From Hyaloscypha bicolor E (taxonomy: Eukaryota; Ascomycota; Leotiomycetes; Helotiales; Hyaloscyphaceae): DNA of 64,000 bases. A model generated the notes under the pieces. That model did no database searches and had not been told where the DNA came from. It saw only the letters and a list, made by a program, of their open reading frames with translations. Position 1 is the first letter of the stretch. Each line of letters opens with the position of its first letter. Both the position numbers and the translations under genes were made by a program. The stretch lies in contig NW_020194664.1 of the NCBI RefSeq assembly GCF_002865645.1, positions 54,721 to 118,720 on the forward strand. Reading direction: 5' to 3'. Below, in pieces: positions 1-10,459 of the stretch.

Positions 1-2979
1 AACGAGGATGATGGTAAGTTTGCTAGATGGAAATATGACTGCTGGGCATAACCTTTTCTGCTCATAGGCGGCGACTCGATGAGTTCAACGAGCTCAAGTC
101 TTTCTGTTGAAGTTATTGATGGAGATGGTAGATTCCCCATTCCAAATTCTTCGGATTCAATTTGAGATGACCCTTTTCCTTCATCTCAGAAGTCTACAGA
201 AGTCCAGGCAATTCAGAGTCCTGGAATAAAAAGCATGGGATTACGATACTGCCATACAAACCGAGTACGTTGTTGCCAAAAGCCCTTACTAAAAATGCCA
301 TCCACGAATACAGATCCTGGAGGCGTGATATTCCTCCACATGAATGGCCTAGTGAGGATATTATCACAAAAAGGTTGCACAATTACTGGGCCGTTCCCTC
401 GGATGGGCGGGTTGGACTGGGGTTTATCAAGGAAGTTATCGGTCGCGCAGATGACTGGGAGGAAAGGGTTAAGGAGGTAGAGCAATTTGTCGCTGATCTC
501 GCTAAGATTGGCGCAGAGTTCCATATCGTGGACGATGGGCTAAATTATACTCGATGTCACTTTCAGCTGCCAAGCCGAGCCGAGGATCCGCAGACTCTAA
601 TCCGAAAGGTAGAATGCGAGGGATTGTACGGACGCCAACAGACAACACTCAGCATAATCAAGAGGTTTATGCACCTTTGCCACTCAGAGTTTCTGCAATG
701 ATCGAACGGTTAGTTGCTAGCGTGGAGAGTGTTGGGGCGCGACCCCGTTGGGTGAACTCTATTGCTCCTTGGCGGAGAACAATGTGAGTCCAATTCATAA
801 AACATCCCGATTGAAATCTAATTACTTAACCCGCTAATATCTCTATCAAGTGTCCTTACCGAGAGTCCCGAGTCTCTGGCCTTAGGGGTGTGTTTCTCGG
901 AGCCCCCTTACGGATCTTTAATCGGCTTCAACAAGTGGTTAAGTCGACAGCCCCGAAGCCTTCCATACCCACAGATATTTTCCAATCATACCAGCATATC
1001 CGGTCCTGAGAAGATGCATTTCTCCCTTCCTTTCTTTGAAATTCTCCCTTCCAACAGTTCTACAAGCCTTCACGCAAGAACCTCTCAACCGGTCGTTGAA
1101 GACAAAGATACGGACCATTGGAGATTTGGTAAACTCTATGGAGACAAGTATGGAAGATTTCTCCGATACGGAGCTTTCAATGTATGGATCGCGCTCTGTC
1201 TTTTCCTAAGGAGGTGCTGACTCGCTTCAGATACTTTCTACGATCGACTACTGTGTCGAGCCCAATATATTCACTTCACAGATGTCTTGGCTAGGTGTAA
1301 CAGCACCTTTTTGGACCATCATAATCCTAGGGTCGTTTAAATCAAAAAGGCACCCTTTCATGGACCGTCTCCAAACCGACTATGATTTAATCCTGGACGA
1401 AATGACAAGGATCATTCACGACCTGCTAAAACAAGTCGAACTCTGTTGGCGCCAAATTCGTGACCACTTAACTTCTCTGATCTCAGAAAATGCTAACTTT
1501 ATGGAAGGTGATAAGTATGTGAAACTTCTGTTTGAAGACGAGTCTTATACACGGTCAAGGACATATTTCTGGATCCTGGGTTGCCTACCCGCCTTTGAAA
1601 ATACTATTGGAAAGTGATCGATTTATTGATGGAAAATCGATATATTGGAGGTTGACAATCTGTAGAATGACTAGATACAGGAGAGTGAAGTGTAAAAACA
1701 GAGGAAAAGTGTCTAAAGTAAGGGATTTATTCCCATTACCCTTCGGCGATACCGGTGATGCCGAGCCCGCTTTCTCCGATATATTATTAATCAGCTGATA
1801 AATCAAAAGTAATCAAAATGACGATATACTAGTAAGCTTGGTAAGCTCAGCGAGTGACGCATGACAAATGAGAGTGGAGAACCCTAAATTAGTGGTTGAA
1901 CCTGGTGCTGGAAGGACTGGTGAGCTAGCTATGGTAGCGTACCAGTTTCAACAAATACCATCCGAGATACTATGAAGCACTGGGAAGTTTTTCAAGATAG
2001 CCATATTACGCGAATTCAGGATGGCCCTGAACATCAAGATACTGCAGCTTGTGAAATGGCGAAGGATATTGGTATACTCATGACCTCCCTCGACCAAATC
2101 AAAGGCGAGTTCGGCGCAATGCGTACACAAGTTACTCTTCTCCGCGACGGTGTACGTTTTACCTGTTGTCCCCCACAAAAGACTATCTGCTAACTTTATC
2201 TCCAGCTCTTCAATGCGAGCTCAGTAGTAGAGAGTCGGGCCTCCACCAGATTAGGTGAGAATGTAAAACTTCTCACCTACGTGAGCATTTTCTACCTACC
2301 GCTCGCATTTTGTGCGGTATGTCTCCATCAATCCAACCTCGGGCATCCAAAAGCTGATTAATTACTATATTTCATAGGCACTCTGGGCAATTCCTAATAT
2401 TCTTGAACTAAGCACAAAAGTTGCATTTGTCGTCACATCAATTGTCGTCGGGGCGATTACCTACGCGATCGTCTTCAATCTCGACAGTTTGGCTGACAAA
2501 GGGTGGAAATTGTACATACCCGTCAGAATAAGAGTACTGCACCGCATGGAGACAGGAAATTGGGGGGAGGAGAAGGATGAGGAAGGGAAATTACAGAAGA
2601 TGGACAAAGTCGAGAAGAGTAATAAGGAGGATACCAAATCTTCCTCGCAACCGAAAGCCGAATCATGGACTGAACACGCCAAGAGGTTTCATTCTTTTGG
2701 CCCCGACAGAGACAGGGTCAAGCCCTCGGAATGGTGGATTCTTCTGTGAGTTGGGAAACTCCCATGGGGGCTGTGACACTCGCTTACCTCAATACTAGGT
2801 ATCTGCTCTTCCTGGCCTATTCTTGGCTACTTGTTGCTCCATCTAAATCTCTAGTACGTTCTGTGGACAAACTTTGGTGCTGGCTCAAGAGTCCGAAAAG
2901 GGTGTCCGAGAAGGTGAGGGGCAAAATGCCAGCAGATGACGAGCCTGAGCTGCAGATTAGACAGCGAGAAACTGTCTAG
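1..2979 (+). CDS. CorA-like Mg2+ transporter family protein (5' partial)
   Basis: The gene runs in from the left edge. Exons that splice in one consistent frame are 1-13, 68-127, 190-608, 653-783, 851-1181, 1231-1607, 1963-2151, 2206-2316, 2378-2745 and 2799-2979 (TAG), giving about 726 visible residues. Introns begin GTAAGT, GTAGAT, GTGAGT, GTATGG, GTACGT and GTATGT, and several carry a CTAAC-like branch site. The C-terminal part has the fungal CorA-like signature: a coiled segment ending LLRDG-LFNASSVVESRASTRLGENVKL, TM1 around VSIFYLPLAF, TM2 around VAFVVTSIVVGAITY and a third hydrophobic stretch YLLFLAYSWLLV. The canonical GMN loop of CorA is not present; AIPN sits near its place, as is common in the fungal branch. 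A membrane role in ion transport is family-based inference. The 44-nt intron at 609-652 is short and could instead be a frameshift. A 345-bp insertion (1608-1952) interrupts the frame between two copies of the codons Asn-Thr-Ile, so the gene may be broken. Confidence 0.72.
1608..1952. mobile_element. 345-bp insertion inside the CorA-like gene
   Basis: The coding frame stops at TGA 1615-1617 and resumes in the same phase at 1954. The 10 bases at 1598-1607 (aaatactatt) and 1953-1962 (aaataccatc) match at 8 positions and both encode Asn-Thr-Ile. This looks like a 9-10 bp target-site duplication, a size typical of Mutator-like elements. The ends show only weak inverted similarity and no coding is visible inside. 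The alternative is a long intron, but a GT-AG pair that keeps frame was not found at the obvious sites. Confidence 0.45.
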
Positions 2980-3259
2980 TAGCTCCCTCACTTAGTTCTT
3001 AATGAAAGCTGAGCACTCGCCTAACTCCTAAGGCTTAGACTAGGATTTTATCAGACTACGTGGAAAGTATTCCTAGTGAGCAGGTAGAATAGACCGGATT
3101 TTCTTCCCCTTTACTCAAGTATCTATCAGAAATGGTATCAAATCTGAACTCCTCGCACAGAATCGCGAACCCCTGAGCTCTTTTCGAGGAGAAAGCTCTT
3201 TGCTTCTGCGAATAGTTTATTCCATCTAGAGATAATATCAACAAGCCAACCTAGGACAT

Positions 3260-5481
3260 TTATATAATCGTAAAAGTAGCTACTTCTGCATTGTCTTTCA
3301 AATCAACGGAAAGCAAATAAAACCGCGCCATGCCGACTCTTTCATATACGTCTTTCTGTCTGTCTGATAGCATTAAAAGAAGCCCATGGTACTGATTCTC
3401 ATTCTCGCCAAAGAATAACCAGCGCAAATTCTGTGCGTAATAGGGCATCTGACGGATTCCTATTGGCAGGGAAATGAAAGAGATATCTGGCTCGACGCGG
3501 ACCTTCGTTTTATACCCTTCAAATTGTAGTAGTAGTGTGCTCTCGATTTGTCCTGTAATTATTACTTCTGTTTCAATTTCAGCTGCGGACGGTGTCAAAA
3601 ACGCTGCCTTTAAGACAATGCGTCCTCCCTCCGCGACTGTCCCATATGGATTCTTCCCAGCGATGGGGACTGAAGCACTGATGAGTTCTAGCCGGTTGTC
3701 TTGCCGCAGTGACTTGGTGAATACGTATGTTACTCGAACTCCTCGATGCCCAGTTTGCGGTGAATGTAGCCTGTCCAGAGATGCCCAAGACCAGGTCGGG
3801 GCTCGGTACGGCAATCGCCTGCATGCTTTGGTGCCATCAGCAACAATCCAGGATAGGCCTCTAAAAAGGCAATTGCGCCATAAGCCTGCCAGGTATTCGC
3901 TCTCTAGTTTTGCTTGGAACTGCTCTGCAATGCCAGAGAGTGCTGGTAATTTGTCTGAAGGATGACTGGCATTCAGTCCGGAGTACTGCTGTACGACTGA
4001 GAACCACTGCTCTGAGAGGTCTTCTCTGGTAAGACCTGCGCCGAATGTATTGGGCCGGAATTTATCGATTGGTTTGCGGTCGAGACCACCGCACTCGCAT
4101 CGCGAAGCAGATATGCATTCCCATAGCAGCTCTGTTGCATGAAAGTGAACCGTCCGAGGGGCCAAAAGGCGCTCCTTTAGGTAACGGAGTAAGCGATGTC
4201 TCAAATGGGGGGTTGTTTCGGGAAGGGACATTGTTTTAAGAGAGAATCATAACACGGGGCAAAACAGGAAAAAGGGGTCTCCCCCCACACATACTTGGTA
4301 AACCCAAGCCCGAGAGAGCTTTTCTCATGTCAGCCTCTGGGAGTCCATTGAATAGTTAGTTCCAGGAAGCATAAGCACTTACTAGAGGCGATATTGCCGA
4401 GGTACCAAAAGAGCCATTTCTCTGTAGAGCCGTGTGCGTTGAATCCAACACAGGGCGCACGTAAATCATGTTAGACCCTAAGTAGGGCTTGGCTATCTTA
4501 TGTGACTTCACTCTCAATGGAGATGGTTTCTCGACGACTGAGACCAGCCTTTCTTTGAAACATCCCCCTCGGCCTTCTGCAGAGCTCGTGGCAGCAATAT
4601 TCAGATAAGAGTGTGAGTAAACAGACCCCATCTTGCTTGCTTCAGCTTCCCAATCTTCTTCATCGAGTTGTTTGATGCATAATGAATCAATCCACAGATA
4701 CCGAATACCGAGATTCCGGGTCAGAGACACAGCGTCTTTAAAGGTCTGCGGTAGATCTTCCAAGGGAATCCCAGCCTTCCTCTGTTCGATGGTATTCGCG
4801 GTAGTTGTGATGAGTTGTGCGGGTCCCCAGCAATGACTAAGAGTCATATAAGTTCCTCCTTTGATCCACCTAGTCTCCAACAGCTTAATTGAATCTTGAG
4901 CAGCTGGATTTCCCCCCAGATCTAGTACACGTGTAGGAAGAATTGTGCTGCGGCTGTGATAGCCGGCGCATCCATCGTGCTCCTTGCAACCATCAAGCCA
5001 TTTGTTAATTGTGCGGCAAGCGCTGTCGACATCGATTGTTTCGGGAACAAAGCTTGCGGCTCCAAAAGCAGTCCATGGAACGGGCTGGCCTGGGCAAGTT
5101 AATAAATTTCTTATCTTTCTCAGTAACGAGCCTGCAGCCTTTTGTTTGCTTACCTGCCAACGTGAATAATTCTAGCCATATAACTGCAGCCTTTTCATGC
5201 TCTTGTATTCCTACTTCCAATGGATATTTAGGAGGATTACACCGGAACCAAACTCGTGTATTCGGCCCACTGCGTGCGAAAAGACTTTGAGAAACATCAA
5301 TCCCTTCAAGCACAACGGAGCATATCTGGCAGCCTCCAGAGGCAGCCTCCCGAAGGTCGAGGTACTTGGCAACTCGGCGGTAGCCTGTTAACAATTTCCT
5401 GCTCGCTTGCCAAAGGTCTGTATGATTGACGTCAAGGTTATCACACCCAAGGCACCCCGTAGTTGTATTTCCTTCTGACAT
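3260..5481 (-). CDS. HET-domain (heterokaryon incompatibility) protein
   Basis: Four exons on the minus strand, 5481-5154, 5089-4383, 4318-4295 and 4174-3260, join into an unbroken 657-residue protein (1974 nt with stop). The first intron is GTAAGC...CAG and the second is GTAAGT...AAAG; the third starts GTATGT. The HET domain is clear: TYMTLSHCWG at residues 189-198, LPQTFKDAVSLTRNLGIRYLWIDSLCIKQ at about 222-250, then YSHSYLNIAATSSAEGRGGCF, and SRAWVYQ|ERLLAPRTVHF at about 347-364. The N-terminus has Cys pairs (GCLGCDNL and GGCQIC) and PVPWTAFG, as in many HET proteins. The 24-nt third exon encodes the conserved LSRAWVYQ and is needed to restore the motif. HET proteins trigger cell death on non-self recognition or act as innate-immunity-like effectors; whether this one does is inference. 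It is convergent with the upstream transporter gene (281 bp between stops). The start ATG at 5481 opens the frame just before the first Cys pair. Confidence 0.88.
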
Positions 5482-5870
5482 CGTGGTATGGGGTGACGTT
5501 CGAACTTGCTCGCAGTTGAATTCTGGATAGGAGCTTCAGAGCCAAGCTAGCTGTGTTCCGTGGATTTCGATGCCTTGGTGACAACCCGTAAGCGCCGAGG
5601 CACTGTCGGAACCGCTCGAACTAGGGAACCAATCTGCACACCCATATTGTGATCTGTGGCTGAACTAGTGTTCCACAACCCGCCGAATAACTAATTGGTA
5701 CAAAGTCACATCGTGTCACACACACAACTAAGTTATTGGTTGAAATATCCCGATCAACCAGCTAGGCCTCATTGCTAGCAGCTACTAGAGGCATGGTTTC
5801 GGGTATCACGCGGCGTAACTAGTTAGGATTTGAACGAGACTTATAACTCTAATCAGAAATCTACAAGCGT
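5482..5870. other. Upstream region of the HET gene, no gene seen
   Basis: Balanced base composition without RIP signature. No open frame, tRNA fold or repeat was found. It should contain the HET promoter, but no convincing TATA or CAAT element could be singled out. Confidence 0.4.
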
Positions 5871-6475
5871 TTACGAAAATAGCTTTCTGAAATCCTCCAA
5901 AGGCATGTCCTTACGATCAAGCAAGTCAAACTATGGGGGTATAATGTGAGGTGAACAAGAACGGAGAAACTCATGTTTAATTGCCATTCAGCATACAGAA
6001 ATAACTCAACGGTATGATTTGCGAGTAATGTTCTCACTTCCTTTCCCGAGCAAAATTCCTTCCTCTCTTAAAGGAGTGTGCGCCTGTGATAGGCTGATCA
6101 CTCTCACCTTGAACTGCAATAGCAGCACTATCGAGCATAGCAGCAAAATCAGCATTGTACCACTCGGTCATGATGCTTGGATCTTCTTCTTCTTCGTCCC
6201 GCAAGTTGCTCAATCCTGGTCCTCCATCCGAGATCACTTCAACTTCTCCCAGATAAAAAAGGCCCAGATCGACGTCTTCTATAATGAGACCTCTATAAAT
6301 TTCATGCTATGTAGGGAGGATACGAAAGGGAGTAGCACAAAAAGCCTGGCTAATATAATAGAGATCTATTCTAGTAGCAATCATCAGTTTACAGGCCAGG
6401 GGCGTTGAAAGTCCCTATAACCTTCAGCTACACTTAGAATGCTGCGAGTAATACCGCCAACGTCTCCCCCTACCA
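5871..6475 (-). pseudogene. Possible coding remnant of unknown gene
   Basis: On the minus strand three blocks look protein-coding. The first is a run containing VGGDVGGITRSILSVAEGYR near 6475-6390. The second is GLIIEDVDLGLFYLGEVEV through an acidic stretch (RDEEEEDP) to MTEWYNADFAAMLDSAAIAV at about 6310-6110. The third is FDLLDRKDMPLEDFRKLFS, ending in TAA at 5873-5871. Possible introns (GTAAAC...ACATAG and GTGAGA...CCATAG) would link them, but the second join does not keep frame as written. No domain is recognised. It could be the 3' end of a small gene, a downstream extension of the neighbouring NOV-domain pseudogene, or chance. Confidence 0.25.
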
Positions 6476-6478
6476 GAC

Positions 6479-7730
6479 TCACAGTCCCGTAGGAACGACC
6501 GCATACTTCTCCGCAGTGAAAGCAAGCTTGCCAAGCCTCCTCTGCTCCGCTGGGTCTATATAGATCTTGAGTCCCATCGAGCTTCTGCCAAGCCCGAACA
6601 CACGGAATAACGCATATACTATACTCTGATTTTCATTTCCTTGAGGACCGTTAGTTGTTCTCTCCATCTGTATCAGATCAGTCATTGTCTTTAAACCCTT
6701 CTTGTAATGCACTTACCAAGTCGACCTGATTTTGGCTGACGATAAGCGGCGTTGCACAATCTCCCGTGGTACACTTGACCTCAATATAATATTTGGGCGT
6801 CCTGCCCACCCAGTAACCTGTATCCAAGTAGCCCAATAAAACCATTAAGCGTATTAAGACACCATTCGCGTTATCGTAAACGATGTCCGAGGTCTCGTAT
6901 CCCGGCCACGCCTTCAGACCCGCATATTCAGGAAGAACCCCAGCATACCCTCGGATACTGCTATACCAGTTCTACAGATCAAATCCTAGATCGGGGATAC
7001 CTGAAAGAATTTTGAACACCTGTACTAATAGTTAAAGATAAAGTAATGGGAATCCAGGGCTACTTATAAATAATTCTCTTACCGCTTCAACTCGTTTTCT
7101 GTACTCCCAGTTATAGGCATTAGTATAATAGAATCCTTGAAAGGGGTTATCTCTAATTAATAAGCCTTAAAACATAGTAGAAATATTATTAATATTATTA
7201 GGCAGGGCTATTTTCCTTACCAAGGCAATAACTCTCTCTAATAGTTTTCAATACTATAGTAGTAACTATTCCTCGGGAATACGGAATTGGAATAGCCATA
7301 TAAAGTCATTATTATCTGAAATACTAGAGTCGTCCTTACTATTATAGTCTCCAGGGTCTATTAAGGATATAGGGTAATCTGAAACGTTTTCTATACCCGC
7401 CAGAGACCGTAATATGGCCGGATATAAAGATATTAATTCTGGGAAAGAGAATCTTTTAATCTCCTATAATCTAGTCGGAGTTCCAGGGAAACGTTTACCT
7501 TGGCCCCCGGATCCTGAAATAACTACTATAGTTATACTCTTAGCTAGCTCCTCCATTTCCAGTATACGGGCAAGAGTTTCGGGTATTTCAGGAATTCCTT
7601 TTTTCTCCAAAATCCGCCTGGTTACCGAAATAACATAGTTCAAAATAGAGTTAATTATATTAATAGTACTATCCTTAATCTTGCCCCGAGTTCCCGTTAT
7701 AAGGTTAGTTATTATCTAGAAAGCGAACTA
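6479..7730 (-). pseudogene. NO VEIN C-terminal (DUF3883-like) domain protein, RIP-damaged
   Basis: The frame is continuous on the minus strand from about 7730 to the TGA at 6481-6479. Introns are likely at 6716-6668 (GTAAGT...CAG) and about 7083-7022 (GTAAGA...ACAG). Recognisable segments in order are ELISLYPAILRSLAGIENV, GLLIRDNPFQGFYYTNAYNW, YRKRVEA|VFKILSGIPDLG, SDIVYDNANG, WVGRTPKYYIEVKCTTGDC, SQNQVDL|MERTTN and IVYALFRVFGLG. The SDI...IEVK arrangement is the family's nuclease-like D...ExK pattern (the NOV_C family is placed with PD-(D/E)XK folds; from memory). The last 160 codons have no stop. Proceeding toward the AT-rich block, TAG, TAA and TGA replace likely Gln or Trp codons: TAG at 6974-6972 in FDL*NWYSS, TAA in TMF*GLL, and TAG/TAG/TGA in PEE*LLL*Y*KLL. 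Beyond 7730 the frame dissolves, so the N-terminal part is lost. Confidence 0.6.
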
Positions 7731-9936
7731 ATAAGGCAAATTAAATATAAAATAATATTTCTGGAATTTTATATTTATATTATTCGAAATATAAACTATA
7801 AGAAAATTAATATCCTTAATATATAGTTCGCTTTAGCCGTCCTCTATATTATAAATAATACTATTTTATTTAAAGAATAAACTAAATAAAATTACTTTAC
7901 TCTTAAGTATAATTATAATATAAAGAATATAATAAAACCCTAAAAAATCTATTATATATCTGGAACTATTATAAGTAGTAATAATTCTTTTAATATTAGT
8001 TTACTAGTTATATAAGTAAACGGAAATATATTTATCTTAGAAATATATAGGTCTTTCTTCTTAAGTTATAATAGGACTAAAAGATTAGGGCTACTATTTT
8101 ATTCTCTAAATAAAACGTCTTTTTTATAAACTCGAATAAATATCTATTCTTAAGGCCAGTTTATATAAGAAGTAATTTCAACTAACGGATCTCTTATAAT
8201 ATAAAATCTAGAGCTCTAATTATATCTCTAAATTAGCTAGAAAAGCTATCTTAATTAACTAAAATAAATTATATATTTGAAATATAAAAAATAATATTAC
8301 TATTACTCGAGTTTCTAATTAGAAAGACTCGTATATTAAATAGCTAAATGGGCCTTAATAAACTTGATTTTAAATAAAGAAATAAATTCGGGGTTTTCTA
8401 AAATGCTTTAATTTCTAATATAGGAAAGTTTAAAAGTTTTATTTCGAGTAGCTAATTAAATACTATTATTAAATTAAGCTATAATATATAAAGTTTCTTT
8501 ATAAAGAAATTCTTGAGATTATTATACTAGATATTAATTATAATTTTTTTATAAATATAAATTATATTAGATTAGATATATTTTAATAATTTATATTACT
8601 CTAAAATATTATTATAATTAAAATAAATAAAAGCTTTTATTTCAAAGTATTATTTACTAGTAATTAATTTCGTATTATTATCTAAATAAAATAAAATATC
8701 TTATTTTTTATTTAATATATTCTAGAATTAGTAATATTTTAAATAGAATATTATATAGCTACTAAACTACTTTATTTATAATACTTAATTAGCTTTTTAG
8801 CTTTTTAAGTTTAGAAATTATATTAACCTAATTAATATTCCCGATTTCTAATATTTTATAGAAAAATCTAATTAGGTAATCTAGTTTAATATTTGAATCC
8901 TGAAATAAAGACTTATATATCTCTTTTAAAGAAACCTTAATAATGAATTTATAAGATATATTTCAAAAATAATTATTATAATTTAAATTAATATATATTA
9001 TTAATATAATTTTTAATTAGTAATTTGTATTTATTAAAAAGCTTCTATTATATTATTAATTTCCCTTTTTTTTAATTCTGGAATATTCTCGAGCAGATAT
9101 TAATTAACTAATAGAAATTAATAATATATAAAGAATTATCTAATATTATAATATATATATTTGCCTTTTTAAGAAATCTTATTAGTTCTAGCTAAAAGCT
9201 AATATTATCTTAATAGCTAATATTCAGGTTCCTAATAAGGAATAATTATAGATATAGAATCTTATTTTAATTAGAAAGCTTAGCTAATTAGATAAATAGA
9301 AAATAATTAATTCCGATTTCCTATTACTACTAATAAATCTATATATAATTAAATGTAGAAGTATTTATAATATATAAAAATGTTTTATAATTTAATTATT
9401 TTAAATAAATAAAATAAATTCTAAAATCTAGACTATTTTTTTATTTAATATTTTATAAAAGTTCTATTAAGGCTTTTAAAGGGTTTTTTAATAAAAGTAA
9501 TTAGCTAATTAGATTTCTATATTCTATAAATTATTACTTACTTAAATTAGAAAACTTTATAAAGGAATTTATTATTCCGAATATAAAAGAAATAATATAA
9601 TATTATTATTTAATAGAAATATTTAAACTATAAAATATAATTAGTATATTATTAATTATAAATTATTATATTATAAAAATAATTACTTTATTAATATATT
9701 TTTTAGTAAGCTTTTATTAAAAGTAATCTATTTACTATTTATTAAAAATTAAAAAATTAAAAAAATTAAAGTAAAATATATAAAGAAATAATTTAACTTT
9801 TTTAATTCTAGCTCTTTTATTATATAGTAATTATATATAGAATTATATAACTATATTTATTATATTTAAACTTTAGTTATTTATATTATATTTCTTTTTT
9901 TCTAAATCTATTTATATATTATTATAATAATATAAT
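7731..9936. other. AT-rich, RIP-saturated sequence, origin unknown
   Basis: From here GC falls abruptly. Remaining C is mostly in CTAG, CCGG, TCG and CTT contexts. Scattered minus-strand stretches (for example 8240-7990) stay open if TAG is read as Gln, but no family was recognised. The last 150 bases (about 9785-9936) match the terminal repeat of the candidate element at 16970-19335. Confidence 0.5.
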
Positions 9937-10222
9937 TATTAGTTTATTAGTAATATATAGTACTATTATATAAGTCGTAGAATGTTATTTATATATAGTT
10001 AATAAAGTTGTTATTATTCCGAAATAGGAATTATAGTATTATAGTATTAATATATAATTCCTAAATCTACTAAGCCTAAAGGGGTCTAGTTTACTAGTCA
10101 AGTTACTAATAGGATATAAGGTTATATAACTATATTCTATATCTTATATCCTATTACTTATATCCTATTACCTATATCCTATAACTATATATATAACTTC
10201 TAAAGAAATAGCTATACTAATA
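9937..10222 (-). repeat. Copia-A 3' LTR
   Basis: 286 bp, direct repeat of 15965-16248. Both contain the strings ctactaagcctaaaggggtc and a tandem run of tatcctattac-type units (10140-10190). Confidence 0.85.
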
Positions 10223-10344
10223 CTAGAAACTTTCTAAAAATGCAAAAAATAGTATTTCTCTCTAATTATATATAAATTCCCTAATCCGGCCTAGTACCAG
10301 ATTTCCCAAATATTCTATATATTTATATTACTTCCGAGGTTTTA

Positions 10345-10380
10345 GTTATATATTAAAGGCTATAGCCTTTTATATATAAC
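10345..10380. repeat. 36-bp palindrome, Copia-A internal copy
   Basis: Arms GTTATATA...TATATAAC around a TAAAGGC TATA GCCTTT core, close to the 3' LTR. The same palindrome recurs in Gypsy-2 (see findings). Confidence 0.8.
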
Positions 10381-10459
10381 TTCCTCTTCTATAATATCCT
10401 TCTATTTTATATATCTATTTCCTGCTCTATTTATATTTAACCTATTTCTCTATATTTAA

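Noticed and set aside
3474..3965. 163-codon open frame on the plus strand
   Set aside because: Antisense to the HET gene exon 4, whose minus-strand product has conserved motifs; this frame has none.
3260..4231. Separate gene starting at an ATG at 4231
   Set aside because: The codons before GAG at 4174 lie in an intron; splicing to the 24-nt exon rebuilds a conserved HET motif.
5540..5620. Possible tRNA in a GC-richer patch upstream of the HET gene
   Set aside because: No cloverleaf with an anticodon arm or box B could be drawn.
6019..6408. 129-codon plus-strand open frame
   Set aside because: Low-complexity Phe/Ser-rich product with no motif; the opposite strand looks more like coding.
10130..10200. 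Short tandem units of the tatcctattac type, CRISPR-like at first sight
   Set aside because: No spacers; part of the Copia LTR and present in all four LTR copies of the family.
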